Notes: generated by a model from the sequence alone, not told the origin. A stretch of DNA of 64,000 bases from QHXQ01 sp963788965 (GCA_963788965.1 CAWBIK010000006.1:1364001-1428000), one strand, 5' to 3'; shown: positions 1 through 9,107, counted from the first letter of the stretch. Numbers and translations are program-made.

Positions 1-584
1 TCGTCGCGGAACTGCGCGGTGCTTTTCGTCGGCGCATGTTGACGGCGATGCTCGGCGCTGAGCGGGCGCGCAGGTTCGGCTGGGCAAACGGCGCTTACAT
101 CGAACAGTTGCTTGTGGCGCAACGCGCCGACTGGCTGCCTTCGGAGTTCAAATCTTACGCGGAGTTGCTGCGCGCCTGTCACACGGACGCACGCGCGGCG
201 TTGACCAAATCGCTCGGCGCGGACGAGACGCAATGGACTTGGGGTCGTTACGCGCAGGCACGTTTCCCGCACCCGCTGGCTATCGTGCCGTTCATCGGGC
301 AACAGTTCGTCGTGCCGCCGTTCCCGCAGAACGGCAGCGGCGCGGCGGCCGGTTCGACCGTGAACGTCGGCGCGTCCGTCTCGATGCGCCTGATTGCCGA
401 TCCGGGTGATTGGGACAAGACACAGCAAGGCATCGCGCTCGGCGAGTCGGGGCTGCCCGGCACAGCACATTGGAGCGATCAACTCGCGGATTGGCGGGCC
501 GTCACGCCGCGCGTCTTCCCTTTCAGTTCGCAGGCCGTTGCCGCCGCGACGAAGCAGACGTTGACGCTACAGCCCGCGCGTTGA
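1..584 (+). CDS. Penicillin acylase family amidohydrolase, C-terminal part
   Basis: The reading frame is open from base 3 to a TGA at 582-584, so the gene begins outside the window; the ATG at 36 is internal. About 193 C-terminal residues are visible. The stretch SMRLIADPGDWD followed by GIALGESG, and the ending VTPRVFPF, match the C-terminus of the beta chain of periplasmic penicillin-acylase-type Ntn hydrolases, which cleave amide bonds in beta-lactams, acyl-homoserine lactones or similar amides. The catalytic Ser of the beta chain would lie upstream and cannot be checked. It precedes the cytochrome lipoprotein by 37 bp on the same strand, which may be coincidental. The family assignment is good; the substrate is unknown. 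Confidence 0.8.
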   Translation, partial: VAELRGAFRRRMLTAMLGAERARRFGWANGAYIEQLLVAQRADWLPSEFKSYAELLRACHTDARAALTKSLGADETQWTWGRYAQARFPHPLAIVPFIGQQFVVPPFPQNGSGAAAGSTVNVGASVSMRLIADPGDWDKTQQGIALGESGLPGTAHWSDQLADWRAVTPRVFPFSSQAVAAATKQTLTLQPAR

Positions 585-621
585 CGCACACGTAGACAAC
601 ACTTGAAAAGGGAGGTTAAGC

Positions 622-1233
622 ATGAAGCCGATGAAGCTGTTTGTTGTTGTGAGTCTAATCTTGATCGTCACGGCTTGTGCCAAGCTAAACGATGCTGAGA
701 ATGTCCGTAACGTGGCGACGCTCGCCGTGAGCAGCAAGGTGCAGCCGAAAGAGATGTTGCTCAACGAGGGCAGCAAGGCCACGGGCGCTGGCAAGAAGGC
801 CGTCCCGTTCAATCACGAAACGCACTCGTTGAAGAACTACAGCGCCGACGGCAAGTCCGTCATCGGCTGCGTCGAGTGTCATCACACGGACGCGCCTGCG
901 GGCACGCTCAAAGGCACGTTCCTAACAGACGATGATCGCAAGATCACTTATATAACGTCGGAGCGCAACGCGGTGTTGACAACCAAGCTCTTGGAAGATG
1001 CGGCGGCCGCGCCCGTCAAAGGTTGCAACGAGTGCCACGCGCGCGAGGATGAGAAGCCGACCGCTTGGCCGAAGATGCCTGAAGTGCCAAACCCTGACGG
1101 CGACCCTGATCCGTTCCCCGTCACGAACGAAGTGGCGTATCACGACAACTGCAACACCTGCCACAAGGCCGCCAGGAAACTCAAGCCCGCAACCAAAGCC
1201 CCGACGAGTTGCGGCGACTGTCACAGCAAGTAA
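622..1233 (+). CDS. Tetraheme c-type cytochrome lipoprotein (cytochrome c3/c7-like)
   Basis: 203 residues. The N-terminus is a lipoprotein signal peptide with a lipobox ending at Cys19 (VTAC). Four CxxCH heme-binding motifs are visible at residues 83-87, 135-139, 177-181 and 197-201, and an FNHETH segment at 63-68 supplies the distal His ligands typical of class III cytochromes. It should be a membrane-tethered periplasmic electron carrier. The start has a good ribosome site (AGGGAGG about 8 bases upstream). It is followed by a strong hairpin at 1252-1293. The redox partner is not indicated by the neighbours. Confidence 0.88.
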   Translation: MKPMKLFVVVSLILIVTACAKLNDAENVRNVATLAVSSKVQPKEMLLNEGSKATGAGKKAVPFNHETHSLKNYSADGKSVIGCVECHHTDAPAGTLKGTFLTDDDRKITYITSERNAVLTTKLLEDAAAAPVKGCNECHAREDEKPTAWPKMPEVPNPDGDPDPFPVTNEVAYHDNCNTCHKAARKLKPATKAPTSCGDCHSK

Positions 1234-1251
1234 GCACATTGGCGCTGAAGG

Positions 1252-1293
1252 CGAAAGGGCGTGCGGCTGATTGCTCAGTCGCACGCCCTTTCG
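1252..1293. terminator. Bidirectional hairpin terminator
   Basis: A perfect 14-bp inverted repeat (arms 1252-1265 and 1280-1293, loop 14) lies between the convergent cytochrome gene and the outer-membrane barrel gene. It is followed by GTTT on the plus strand. It is the only convergent gap in the window with a conventional GC-rich terminator. Confidence 0.75.
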
Positions 1294-1339
1294 GTTTACC
1301 CACCCCTTGTTCGTTTACTGCACCCGCCCTGCTTGCTCG

Positions 1340-1933
1340 TTAGAAACGGAAGTTGAGGCCGACGCCGACGCGGATGTTGTGATCCGTTTCGCCGTCGAAG
1401 CGGTTGGGGTTGTAGTCCAACTGGATCGCGCGCACGTCGATGTTCTTGTGGACGCGAATGTCCACGCCACCACCGAAAGCGAGCGCGAGGCCGTTGTCGT
1501 CGGCATTAGCCGCGACCGTGCCCGTGTTCAAGTCCGCCGAAGCGTGCGCCACGCCGATGAGCGCGTGCGCGAACGGGCGGATGCGCGTCTCAAGCGCGTT
1601 GTCCTGCACCTTGACGCCGCCCATGAACTGCGTCAGGCGCGCTTGCACCGACGTGTTCACCGCGCCAACCGTGAAGTTCGCATCTTTGCGATGGTGCGAG
1701 AAATCGGCCTTGACGCCGAAGTAGCGCGACACGTTGAGCGCGCCCGCGACGTTGACCCCATCGAAGCGGTCGCGGTCGTCGTTCGGGTTGGTGCTGAACG
1801 CGCCGTCGGTGTCAACAAAATTGGCCGAGTAGCCGACGAAGATTTCGCCCTTCTGGTATTCCGTCGTGCCCTGCGCGAACGAAGCGCCCGCGCACACGGC
1901 TAGAAAGAGGGCCGCCATGAATGCTTTACGCAT
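1340..1933 (-). CDS. Outer-membrane beta-barrel protein (opacity/OmpA-like fold)
   Basis: 197 residues with a signal peptide (cleavage expected after about residue 20, ASFA|Q). The mature part is an alternating hydrophobic/polar beta-strand pattern ending in LNFRF, with the terminal Phe recognised by the Bam machinery, as in small 8-stranded barrels. A GEIFVGYSAN segment opens the first strand. No peptidoglycan-binding domain is present. Function beyond being an outer-membrane barrel cannot be read. A dyad at 2023-2043 lies in its upstream region. Confidence 0.75.
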   Translation of the reverse strand: MRKAFMAALFLAVCAGASFAQGTTEYQKGEIFVGYSANFVDTDGAFSTNPNDDRDRFDGVNVAGALNVSRYFGVKADFSHHRKDANFTVGAVNTSVQARLTQFMGGVKVQDNALETRIRPFAHALIGVAHASADLNTGTVAANADDNGLALAFGGGVDIRVHKNIDVRAIQLDYNPNRFDGETDHNIRVGVGLNFRF

Positions 1934-2283
1934 GTTAGTTTTATTTCCTTCCCCTGACTCAATCGTTTTAAGAAAGCGCGCGAGTCAAAGAGCAGGCCCG
2001 CACGCATCGGCAACAGTTCGAGAATTTGTCACTGTCACAAATTGGCGGTGTCGCCTATAGTCAGGAGACGCCGCCAACGTCCTTTAGACGACACTCGCCG
2101 CGCCGGGGTTCGCTTAACAATCCGCACGGGCAATGAAACTTTTTAATGTACGTGATTAGGGTTATTATTGACGCGCACTAGGCCGCTTTGTGGGTGCATC
2201 CCCTCCGCCCGCTCAAGTTTTACAACAAACGTTCCGGCGCGCGCCTGCACGGGGCCGCACCGCTTGAGCAGGACAACTAAATT
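1934..2283. other. Intergenic region between divergent genes
   Basis: 350 bp without a convincing gene between the barrel gene (minus) and thpR (plus). It contains the dyad AATTTGT-N7-ACAAATT (2023-2043) and an imperfect 9-bp stem GGCGGTGTC/GACGCCGCC (about 2044-2074). No clear sigma-70 promoter was identified for either gene. Confidence 0.5.
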
Positions 2284-2877
2284 ATGAGTACACCGGAAGC
2301 GGCAACGCGGCTGCGCCTGTTCTGCGCCGTCGAGTTGCCGGCAGCAGTGCGCGCCCGCGCCGTCGAGCATATCAAGCGTCTGCGCGCGAGTGCGCCGCAC
2401 GTCAAAGCCTCTTGGGAACGGGCCGAGAAGCTGCACATCACGCTGAAATTTTTTGGTGCGATAGAAGCGGATCGGCTGGCCGCTTTGACCGAAGCCGCGA
2501 CGCGCGCCGCCGACGCCGCGACGCCGTTCGAGTTGATCCTCGAAGGAGCGGGCGCGTTTCCCCCGACGCCGAATCCGCGCGTGCTCTGGCTCGGCACGAA
2601 CGACCCGACCGGCCACTTAGCAAGTTTGCACGAACGACTCGAAACCGAGTGCGCCGCCGCAGGCTTCGCGCGCGAACCACGCCCGTTCCACGCCCACATC
2701 ACGCTCGCGCGCCTGCGCGCCGCTAACGCCGCCACACGCCGCCTCGCGCGCTATCACACGCAACTCGGCTGCCCGCCCCTCGCATTCCAAGTCGGCGACC
2801 TGCTCATCATGCGCAGCGACCTCGGCCCCTCTGGCTCAACCTACACGCAGCTTGCGCGTCTCGCCTTCAAGCAGTAA
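2284..2877 (+). CDS. thpR: RNA 2',3'-cyclic phosphodiesterase (2H phosphoesterase)
   Basis: 197 residues, normal for the LigT/ThpR family. The two HxTx catalytic motifs of the 2H phosphoesterase fold are visible as HITL at 51-54 and HITL at 138-141. The enzyme hydrolyses RNA 2',3'-cyclic phosphate ends and shows reversible 2'-5' RNA ligase activity in vitro. It is cytoplasmic, with no signal peptide. It converges on nhaA with a 27-bp gap and no terminator. Confidence 0.88.
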   Translation: MSTPEAATRLRLFCAVELPAAVRARAVEHIKRLRASAPHVKASWERAEKLHITLKFFGAIEADRLAALTEAATRAADAATPFELILEGAGAFPPTPNPRVLWLGTNDPTGHLASLHERLETECAAAGFAREPRPFHAHITLARLRAANAATRRLARYHTQLGCPPLAFQVGDLLIMRSDLGPSGSTYTQLARLAFKQ

Positions 2878-2904
2878 AGCGCAACCGGCGCGCGGGCCGG
2901 CCCG

Positions 2905-4116
2905 TCACGCATCTGCGGCTTCAAAGTCCATCGTGTCCAGATCGGCATCCGCTTTTGTCGGTTGGCCGAAAACTTTGAGCCATAAGAAACCGATAACGCC
3001 CGCGATTAAAGAAGCGAGCAAGATGGCCAGTTTCGAGGCGTTGATGGTTTGCAAGTTGTCGCCGAAGGCTAGGTTCGTAATAAAGATCGACATCGTGAAC
3101 CCGATGCCGCCCAGCAGACCCGCGCCGAAAATGTGTCTCCAATTCAGATCGAGCGGCAGCTTGCAAACGCCGCTCGTGACGGCGACGAAACTCGCCAGCG
3201 TGATGCCCAATGGTTTGCCTAAGACCAAGCCGCCGATGATGCCCGCGCTATTTGCGCTCGTTAAGTTTTGCGTCCAATCTGCGCCGATGACGATGCCTGT
3301 ATTCGCCAACGCGAAGATCGGTAGAATCACGAAGGCGACGGGCTTCTGTAACCAATGCTCAAGTTTGTGCGACGGCGAGCCTGCGTCGTCTTCTTTAACG
3401 GAGAACGGAATCGCAAACGCCAACAGCACGCCCGCAATCGTCGCATGGACGCCGGATTGATGCAGCAACCACCACAGCAACGCACCGCCCAGCAGATACG
3501 GTGCAAGCGACCGGACGCTAAACAACCGATTGAGCATGACGAGCAGCCCCCAGACCGCCAACGCGCCGATCAGATAACCGGGCGCAAGTTGGGCCGTATA
3601 GAAAATGGCGATCACGATGATCGCGCCCAAGTCGTCCATCACGGCCAGCGCCGTCAAAAACACTTTCAACGAAGCGGGCACGCGGCGGCCCAACAGTGCG
3701 AGTGCGCCCAGCGCAAAAGCGATGTCGGTCGCCATCGGAATCCCCACGCCGGCCTGCGTCGCCGTGCCATAATTCAACCCGAAATGAATCAACGCGGGCA
3801 CACAGATACCGCCGCCCGCCGCACAGACCGGCAACAGCGCGCGTTTGAAGTGCGACAATTCGCCGTTATACAGTTCGCGTTCAAGTTCCAGCCCGACCAG
3901 CAAAAAGAAGATCGCCATCAGCGCATCGTTGATCCAAGCCGCGACGCTCAACCCACCAACCTGCATCCCCCACCAGCGCAAATAATTTGGCCCCAAACTC
4001 GAATTGGCGATCAGCAACGACGCGACCGTGCAGACGATCAACAGCGCCCCGCTCGCCTTCTCCGACTCAAAGAAGTTCTTGAAAGTTACTGACAACTTCC
4101 GTTGCACAACGTCCAT
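2905..4116 (-). CDS. nhaA: Na+/H+ antiporter NhaA
   Basis: About 403 residues from the ATG at 4116; a TTG 45 bases upstream would add 15 residues and is less likely. Polytopic inner-membrane protein with the NhaA hallmarks: GGGICVPALIHF, the adjacent MATDIAFALG segment, and AVMDDLGAI carrying the paired Asp residues of the ion-binding site. It exchanges Na+ for H+ for pH and sodium homeostasis. It lies downstream of the SPFH gene on the same strand, separated by a palindromic repeat. In E. coli nhaA is induced by Na+ via NhaR; no such regulator is adjacent here. Confidence 0.95.
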   Translation of the reverse strand: MDVVQRKLSVTFKNFFESEKASGALLIVCTVASLLIANSSLGPNYLRWWGMQVGGLSVAAWINDALMAIFFLLVGLELERELYNGELSHFKRALLPVCAAGGGICVPALIHFGLNYGTATQAGVGIPMATDIAFALGALALLGRRVPASLKVFLTALAVMDDLGAIIVIAIFYTAQLAPGYLIGALAVWGLLVMLNRLFSVRSLAPYLLGGALLWWLLHQSGVHATIAGVLLAFAIPFSVKEDDAGSPSHKLEHWLQKPVAFVILPIFALANTGIVIGADWTQNLTSANSAGIIGGLVLGKPLGITLASFVAVTSGVCKLPLDLNWRHIFGAGLLGGIGFTMSIFITNLAFGDNLQTINASKLAILLASLIAGVIGFLWLKVFGQPTKADADLDTMDFEAADA

Positions 4117-4157
4117 AACGTCATTATAAGTGCGGCTCTTGATCGGCTCTACATAAA

Positions 4158-4220
4158 GCAAGGACGCAAAGGAAACTCTTAATCCTTTGCGTCCTGCTTT
4201 GCGCCTTTGCGTCTTGGCGT
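4158..4220. repeat. 8-mer-type intergenic palindrome (GCAAAGGA/CTTTGCGT variant)
   Basis: A 13-bp perfect inverted repeat (4161-4173 with 4183-4195) is followed by further copies of CTTTGCG-type units. It belongs to the same style of short-unit palindrome as the CACAAAGA elements elsewhere and shares the CTTTGCGT unit with 59411-59430. It sits between two codirectional minus-strand genes. Confidence 0.7.
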
Positions 4221-4239
4221 GAGCTTTCTTCTGCGTGCT

Positions 4240-5238
4240 TTACGTCGGCAACTGGCGCGGGCGCGGTGGCGGTTGCTCGTCTTTGCGCTGCTCGCCTGAT
4301 TCGGTGAACATCTCTTTGATCATGCCGACGCTTGATAACATCGTCGAAGTTTCAACCGGCATGAAGATGACCTTCGAGTTGTTGCCGCGCACCATCTCTT
4401 TCAAGCTGTCGATGTAGCTCTTGGTGATCAAGTACTGCGCCGGGTTGCCGTGACTGAGCATCGCCTGCGAGATGCGCGCGATGGCTTCGGCTTCGGCCTC
4501 GGCGTTACGCAGACGCGCCTGCGCCGACCCTTCCGCGGCCAGAATCGCCGACTCTTTCTCGCCTTCGGCGCGCGTCACCGCGGCTTGCTTCTCGCCCTCG
4601 GCGCGCGTGATGGCGGCTTGCCGGTCGCCTTCGGCTTGCAGGACGAGCGCGCGGCGGTTGCGCTCGGCCGTCATCTGCTTCTCCATCGTGATCCGCACGT
4701 CTTCGGGCGGGTTGATGTTCTTCACGTCCACGCGCGTCACCTTCACGCCCCACTTGTCGGTCGCTTCGTCGAGGATGAGCCGCAGTTTGCCGTTGATCTG
4801 ATCGCGCTGCGAGAGCGTGTGGTCCAAGTCCATGTCGCCCATGACGGCGCGCATGCCCGTGATCGTCAACTGCACGATGCCGCCGACCAGATCGTTCATC
4901 TCATAGACCGCTTTGATCGGATCGGTGACTTGCCAGTAGACAACCGAGTCAACGTGAATCGTCACGTTATCGCGCGTGATGACGGGCTGCGGCGGCAAGT
5001 CCAGATATTGCTCGCGCAGATCGATTGAGGTCAGGCCGGGCCGCACGTTCGTCCAATAGACGGCGCGCGGCTTGTCAAAGAACGGCACGATGATGTTCAA
5101 GCCGCTGGCCGCCACGCGGTCGAAGCGGCCGAACCGTTCGATCAACATGACCGTCGCCTGCGGCACGATCTTGACGGTCTTCATGGCCACGATGAGCAAG
5201 AAGAACGCGAGCATCAATAACAGTATGAGCGGGAACAT
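4240..5238 (-). CDS. SPFH/Band 7 (stomatin/QmcA-like) membrane protein
   Basis: 332 residues from the ATG at 5238, chosen because GGAGG lies about 7 bases upstream; an earlier TTG/ATG would add 23 unlikely residues. The N-terminal membrane segment (about 1-20) is followed by the prohibitin/Band 7 domain (ERFGRFDRV, YWQVTDPIKAVY) and a long Glu/Ala/Arg-rich coiled coil with repeated RAEGEKQAA units. Such proteins form large membrane rings or rafts and often work with NfeD-type partners or FtsH-like proteases. An nfeD gene is present at 59.5 kb but not adjacent. The C-terminus is Pro-rich. Confidence 0.88.
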   Translation of the reverse strand: MFPLILLLMLAFFLLIVAMKTVKIVPQATVMLIERFGRFDRVAASGLNIIVPFFDKPRAVYWTNVRPGLTSIDLREQYLDLPPQPVITRDNVTIHVDSVVYWQVTDPIKAVYEMNDLVGGIVQLTITGMRAVMGDMDLDHTLSQRDQINGKLRLILDEATDKWGVKVTRVDVKNINPPEDVRITMEKQMTAERNRRALVLQAEGDRQAAITRAEGEKQAAVTRAEGEKESAILAAEGSAQARLRNAEAEAEAIARISQAMLSHGNPAQYLITKSYIDSLKEMVRGNNSKVIFMPVETSTMLSSVGMIKEMFTESGEQRKDEQPPPRPRQLPT

Positions 5239-5307
5239 AGGCGGGCCTCCAAATTTCACAAGGGGAACGTGCGCCGGGCGCGCGTCGTGTTTCAGTCTGC
5301 GGCACAA

Positions 5308-6747
5308 CTATAACGGATTATGCCTGTGTGCCGAAAGCAACTCCGGCACTTGCCAGCCGCCGAGCGCCGCTTCGACGATGCGCGCCGCCGACAGCACCTC
5401 GCGTTCGGCACGCGGTCGCCCGACGATCTGCACGCCGATTGGCAAGCCTGCAAGCGAACGCCCCGCGGGCACGACGACGACCGGCAAGCCATACACGTTG
5501 AACGTCTGCGCGTAACTAAATGCACGCCACACGCTCAACGTCACGCCATCAACCGACACCTTACGCGCGCCGTGCTGAAACGCCGGCACAGCCCCAACCG
5601 GCGCGACGACAAGCGGCGTCGTCTCCATCCATGCGAGCAACTCCGCGCGCAAACGGTCGCGCAGAAACCACGCGTCGAAGTAATCGTCAAGCGTCTGCAT
5701 GCTCGCGCTCGCGCCCCGCGTCAACATCCCTTGCGCGGCCGGGCCGCCAGTTCTTCACGTCCCGCATACAGTTCACACATCTGTCGCTGCACCGCCCGCG
5801 CGAACAACGCCAGCCACAACTCCGGCCCGCGCTCGACGCCCGGCGGTCGTGCTTCAACCGCGACGAGGCCCGCTGCGCTCAACGATTGCACAGCGGCCAG
5901 AACCGCCTGCTTTGTCTCCGCCGTCACTGGCGCAACCCCGTCGTCCGTGTACCATGCGACCCTGCGAGCGCGCAGATCAGAGTCAGACTGCGCGCCCTGC
6001 AAGTTGCCCGCAAGTGATCGATCATGATCAGCCAGCACGTCAAACAGAAGTGCGAGATCGGCCACTGTGCGCGCCAGCGGGCCGAAGGTTTCGTGCGCGT
6101 GCATAGGACCTTCGGCCTGCGGACAGTGGCCCGCGTTCGGCACGCGCCCGGCGGTCGGCAACAGGGCCGTGATGCCGCAGAAGTGCGCGGGGATGCGGAT
6201 CGAACCGGCCAGATCAGTGCCCACATCGGCGGGCGACAGACAGGCCGCGACCGCCGCCGCCGCGCCGCCGCTTGAACCGCCCGGCGTGCGCGCCGCATCG
6301 TGCGGATTGTTCGTGCGCCCGAACAGCGGATTCTCCGATTCGTAATCGAGCGCCAAGCTCGCAAACGTTCGTTTTGCCGATAATGATCGCGCCGGCCGCG
6401 CGCAACCGGGCTACCGCAGGCGCGTCCGTTGCAGGCACATAGTTCTCGCGCAAGCGCGTGCCGGCCGTCGTGCGTAAATTGCGCGTGGCAATCGTGTCCT
6501 TGATGGTCAGCGGCAGGCCGCAAAGGGCGGGCGCTGCATCGGCGCGTGCAAGCAGACGCTCGGCCGCGCGCGCCTGCTCGATGGCGTCGGGCGCGAATGT
6601 CACGATGGCATTGAGCCGCGCGTTGAACTCGTCCGCATGTCTGAGATGCGCTTCGATCACTTCAACGGGTGAAACGGCGCGCGTGTGCATCAGTTCGAGC
6701 AAACGTGTCGCGGGCAAAGATGTAAGTTCGGTTGTCAGCTTCGCCAT
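5308..6747 (-). pseudogene. Amidase signature family enzyme, frameshifted
   Basis: Three overlapping frames (5308-5727, 5721-6356, 6214-6747) together give a full amidase of about 480 residues. The Ser-cisSer-Lys triad elements are present: LTIKDTIA (Lys), GGSSGG (cis-Ser) and GTDLAGSIRIP (nucleophile Ser). Break 1 is at a CC pair near 6353, where removing one base restores ELALDYESE. Break 2 is in a G/C run near 5735-5745. Intact flanking sequence and full coverage argue for assembly indels rather than decay. Such enzymes hydrolyse carboxamides; GatA-type activity is not supported, as there are no gatB/gatC neighbours. The start at ATG 6747 follows a palindromic repeat. Confidence 0.8.
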
Positions 6748-6753
6748 CCTTTG

Positions 6754-6817
6754 ATTAACCACAAAGACACGAAGACAAGAAGAGGGGCTTCGTGTTCTTT
6801 GTGTCTTTGTGGTTAAT
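6754..6817. repeat. 8-mer-type palindrome (CACAAAGA family)
   Basis: Left arm ATTAACCACAAAGACACGAAG (6754-6774, one base over two units) mirrored by 6788-6817 with one extra unit. It lies between two minus-strand genes; the outer TTAA supplies the TAA stop codon of the LysR gene (6813-6815). Confidence 0.85.
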
Positions 6818-7715
6818 GCTTTTCAGTATCCGGTTGCTCGGTTAATAGTTGAATGAACTTGCGCGCGGCCGTGCCGAGCGTGCGGTCGCGGCGGTGGATG
6901 ATGCCGACCGTGCGCGTCCATTCCGGTTCAGCCAGCGCGACGACGGCGAGTTGGCCCGAACGCTGTTCGTCAAGCACGCTTGGGCGCGGCACGATGGCGA
7001 CGCCGAAGCCAACTTCGACGGCGCGCTTGATCGTCTCGATGTTGTCGAACTCGGCGACGCGGCGCACCGCGACGTTGTGCGCGCGCAAGATGCGGTCAGT
7101 AGCTTGACGCGTCGGGATGTCGCGCTCGAACAGCACGAAGTCCAACCCGTCGAGGTCCTGGGCGGCAACTTTCTTTTGATTGGCAAGCGCGTGTTTGGGC
7201 GGACAGATCAATACGAGCCGGTCGCCGCGCATGGGCACGACCTTCAAGCCCGCCTTCTTCTTCGGGTACGCGACCACGCCCAACTCAATCGTGCCCGCGA
7301 GCACGTCGCGCACGATGCTCGTCGTGCGGCTGTATTCGAGATCGATCTTGGCTTCCGGGTACAACTCCATGAAGCGGCGAATGGCGGGCGGCAGTTCGTG
7401 CAAGCCGATGCTGTAGACGGTGGCGACATGCACCGTGCCGCTGATCGTGCCGGTCAGCGAGCGCATGCGTTCTTCCAGCCGCATGTAGGTGGCGACGACG
7501 TTGCGGCTCTCCTGATAAAACGCTTCGCCGTCCTTCGTCAACTTTATTTCGCGTCGCCCGCGCAGCCGTTCGAGCAAACGCCGTTTGAACTTCGTCTCCA
7601 ACCCGCGCACCTGTTGGCTGACCGCCGACTGCGTGACGTAGTTCATCTCGGCCGCCCGCGAGAAGCTTTTCGTGTCCACGAGGTCGCAGAAGATTTTGAG
7701 CGTTTCCATTTGCAC
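6813..7715 (-). CDS. LysR-family transcriptional regulator
   Basis: 300 residues (298 if started at the ATG 7709). The winged helix-turn-helix occupies about residues 3-62 (SFSRAAEMNYVTQSAVSQQVRGLE), followed by the periplasmic-binding-like effector domain with the segments GVVAYP and GFGVAIVPR. It is transcribed away from the sdh operon, with a 279-bp shared upstream region, so regulation of sdh is a reasonable inference from the usual LysR arrangement. Its stop codon is formed by an intergenic palindrome. The effector is unknown. Confidence 0.9.
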   Translation of the reverse strand: MQMETLKIFCDLVDTKSFSRAAEMNYVTQSAVSQQVRGLETKFKRRLLERLRGRREIKLTKDGEAFYQESRNVVATYMRLEERMRSLTGTISGTVHVATVYSIGLHELPPAIRRFMELYPEAKIDLEYSRTTSIVRDVLAGTIELGVVAYPKKKAGLKVVPMRGDRLVLICPPKHALANQKKVAAQDLDGLDFVLFERDIPTRQATDRILRAHNVAVRRVAEFDNIETIKRAVEVGFGVAIVPRPSVLDEQRSGQLAVVALAEPEWTRTVGIIHRRDRTLGTAARKFIQLLTEQPDTEKH

Positions 7716-7994
7716 GCGCGGATTATAAGTTTGCCGCGCCGACAGGCGCTAGTTTTTTCATTTTACCCGCGCCCGTTATATCACTAAACTAGACGACGAG
7801 AATGGAGGCATTTACGTTGCAGGCGCAGACAATGATTGGGCGAGCCGGGCCGCGCGCGATTGCTTTTCCCGGCGCGCGCCTTATAATCATGTGCGTTCCA
7901 CCTCAAGCTGTAGCGCCCGACGCGCAAATACCTCTGCCCTTAACTGCGGCCGCTCTCTATTATCGGCCGCTGGCGAAGGAGGGACTTTCCTAAG

Positions 7995-8678
7995 ATGGCT
8001 GTCCGTTTAAGTCGCACCTTTCTGCTGCGCAAGCTGCACCAGTTGTCGGGCATCATCCCGCTCGGCGTCTTTTTGTTGGAACATTTCTACACCAACTCGA
8101 AGGCACTGGACGCCCAAAAGGGACTGCAAAATTTCAACGAAGCAGTCGCCGACCTACAATCGATCCCCTACATTCTGTTCATCGAGATCGGCGGCATCTT
8201 CATCCCGCTGATCTATCATGCACTCTACGGCCTATTCATCACGTGGGAGATGCGGCCGAACAACGCGCATTATCCATACCCGCGCAACTGGTTCTACACG
8301 ATCCAGCGCGTCACCGGGATCATCTTGTTCTTCTTCATCACGTTCCACGTCCTAAACTTCCGCTTCGGCCTAATTCCGGGGCTGAACGAAACATCGGTCG
8401 CGCACGCGCCCGACAGGGCTTTTCAGATCGTCGCTAACGAATATCAAATCTGGTGGGTCGTGGTGATCTACGTCATCGGCATCACGGCGACCGTGTGGCA
8501 CTTTGCGAACGGGCTGTGGTTGTTCGCGGTGGATTGGGGCATCGTGATCGGCGAGCGCGCGCAACGCGTGATGGGCTACGCCTGCCTCGGCTTCGGCGTC
8601 TTTCTGCTCGCGGTCGGCATCAACGCAATGGCCGCGTTCATCCGGCCCGGCGGCTTGCTCGGAGGTATCCTTTACTAA
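7995..8678 (+). CDS. sdhC: Succinate dehydrogenase/fumarate reductase cytochrome b subunit (Bacillus-type SdhC)
   Basis: 227 residues with five membrane helices and the sequence LHQLSGIIPLGVFLLEHF near the start, as in single-subunit di-heme cytochrome b anchors of Bacillus/Wolinella-type complex II. His residues within helices (HQLSG, EHFYT, YHALYG, FHVLNF, WHFANG) are placed to ligate the two hemes. It anchors SdhAB to the inner membrane and passes electrons to quinone. Start ATG 7995 follows GGAGGG by about 11 bases. It opens a four-gene operon ending at sdhB. Confidence 0.93.
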   Translation: MAVRLSRTFLLRKLHQLSGIIPLGVFLLEHFYTNSKALDAQKGLQNFNEAVADLQSIPYILFIEIGGIFIPLIYHALYGLFITWEMRPNNAHYPYPRNWFYTIQRVTGIILFFFITFHVLNFRFGLIPGLNETSVAHAPDRAFQIVANEYQIWWVVVIYVIGITATVWHFANGLWLFAVDWGIVIGERAQRVMGYACLGFGVFLLAVGINAMAAFIRPGGLLGGILY

Positions 8679-8679
8679 C

Positions 8680-9093
8680 ATGGGCGAAGTCCGGATAAAA
8701 GCATTGCTCATCAACGCTGTAGATGAGGCACTGGCGCAGGGCGGCCAGATTACGCCCGACCGAATCCGTAAGTATGAGGCTGATGCGTTGGTTGACACTG
8801 GCGCGGTACGTAGCGCCATACCGGCCCATGTCGTACAGCAGTTAGGCTTGAGAACACGCGGGCAGCGCGTGGTGGAATATGCCGATGGCCGGAAGGAAGC
8901 AGTGGGCGTAACAGGGCCAGTCATTTTCAACATCGACGGGCGGGACACGATGGAGGAAGCTCTCGTTCTTGGTGATGAGGTGCTGATTGGGCAGACGGTG
9001 TTAGGAAAGATCGACATGCTCGTTGACTGCTTCGGGCAAAAGCTCGTGCCGAATCCGGCGCACCCGGATCAGCCAGTGACGAAGGTTAAGTGA
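8680..9093 (+). CDS. Clan AA (retropepsin-like) aspartic protease
   Basis: 137 residues. The segment ADALVDTGAVRSAIP carries the single DTG catalytic motif (residues 39-41) of retropepsin-like proteases, which act as homodimers. A second conserved block (DEVLIGQTVLGKIDMLVD) matches the Leu-Ile-Gly region before the C-terminus of bacterial clan AA proteins. There is no signal peptide or membrane segment, so it is cytoplasmic. It begins 1 bp after the sdhC stop and runs up to sdhA, so it is cotranscribed inside the sdh operon, where no such gene is normally found. Its substrate is unknown; AT content is slightly higher than in sdhA. Confidence 0.82.
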   Translation: MGEVRIKALLINAVDEALAQGGQITPDRIRKYEADALVDTGAVRSAIPAHVVQQLGLRTRGQRVVEYADGRKEAVGVTGPVIFNIDGRDTMEEALVLGDEVLIGQTVLGKIDMLVDCFGQKLVPNPAHPDQPVTKVK

Positions 9094-9107
9094 GGAGACT
9101 TTGCAGG

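Noticed and set aside
1271..1903. Long plus-strand frame opposite the outer-membrane barrel gene
   Set aside because: It is the complement of a gene with a clear signal peptide and barrel ending; its Val/Ala/Arg-rich product is typical of an antisense shadow.
4235..4417. Plus-strand frame inside the SPFH gene
   Set aside because: Shadow of the minus-strand gene, no coding features.
7802..7993. 63-codon frame upstream of sdhC
   Set aside because: No ribosome site, odd composition, and it fills the divergent promoter region; no family resemblance.
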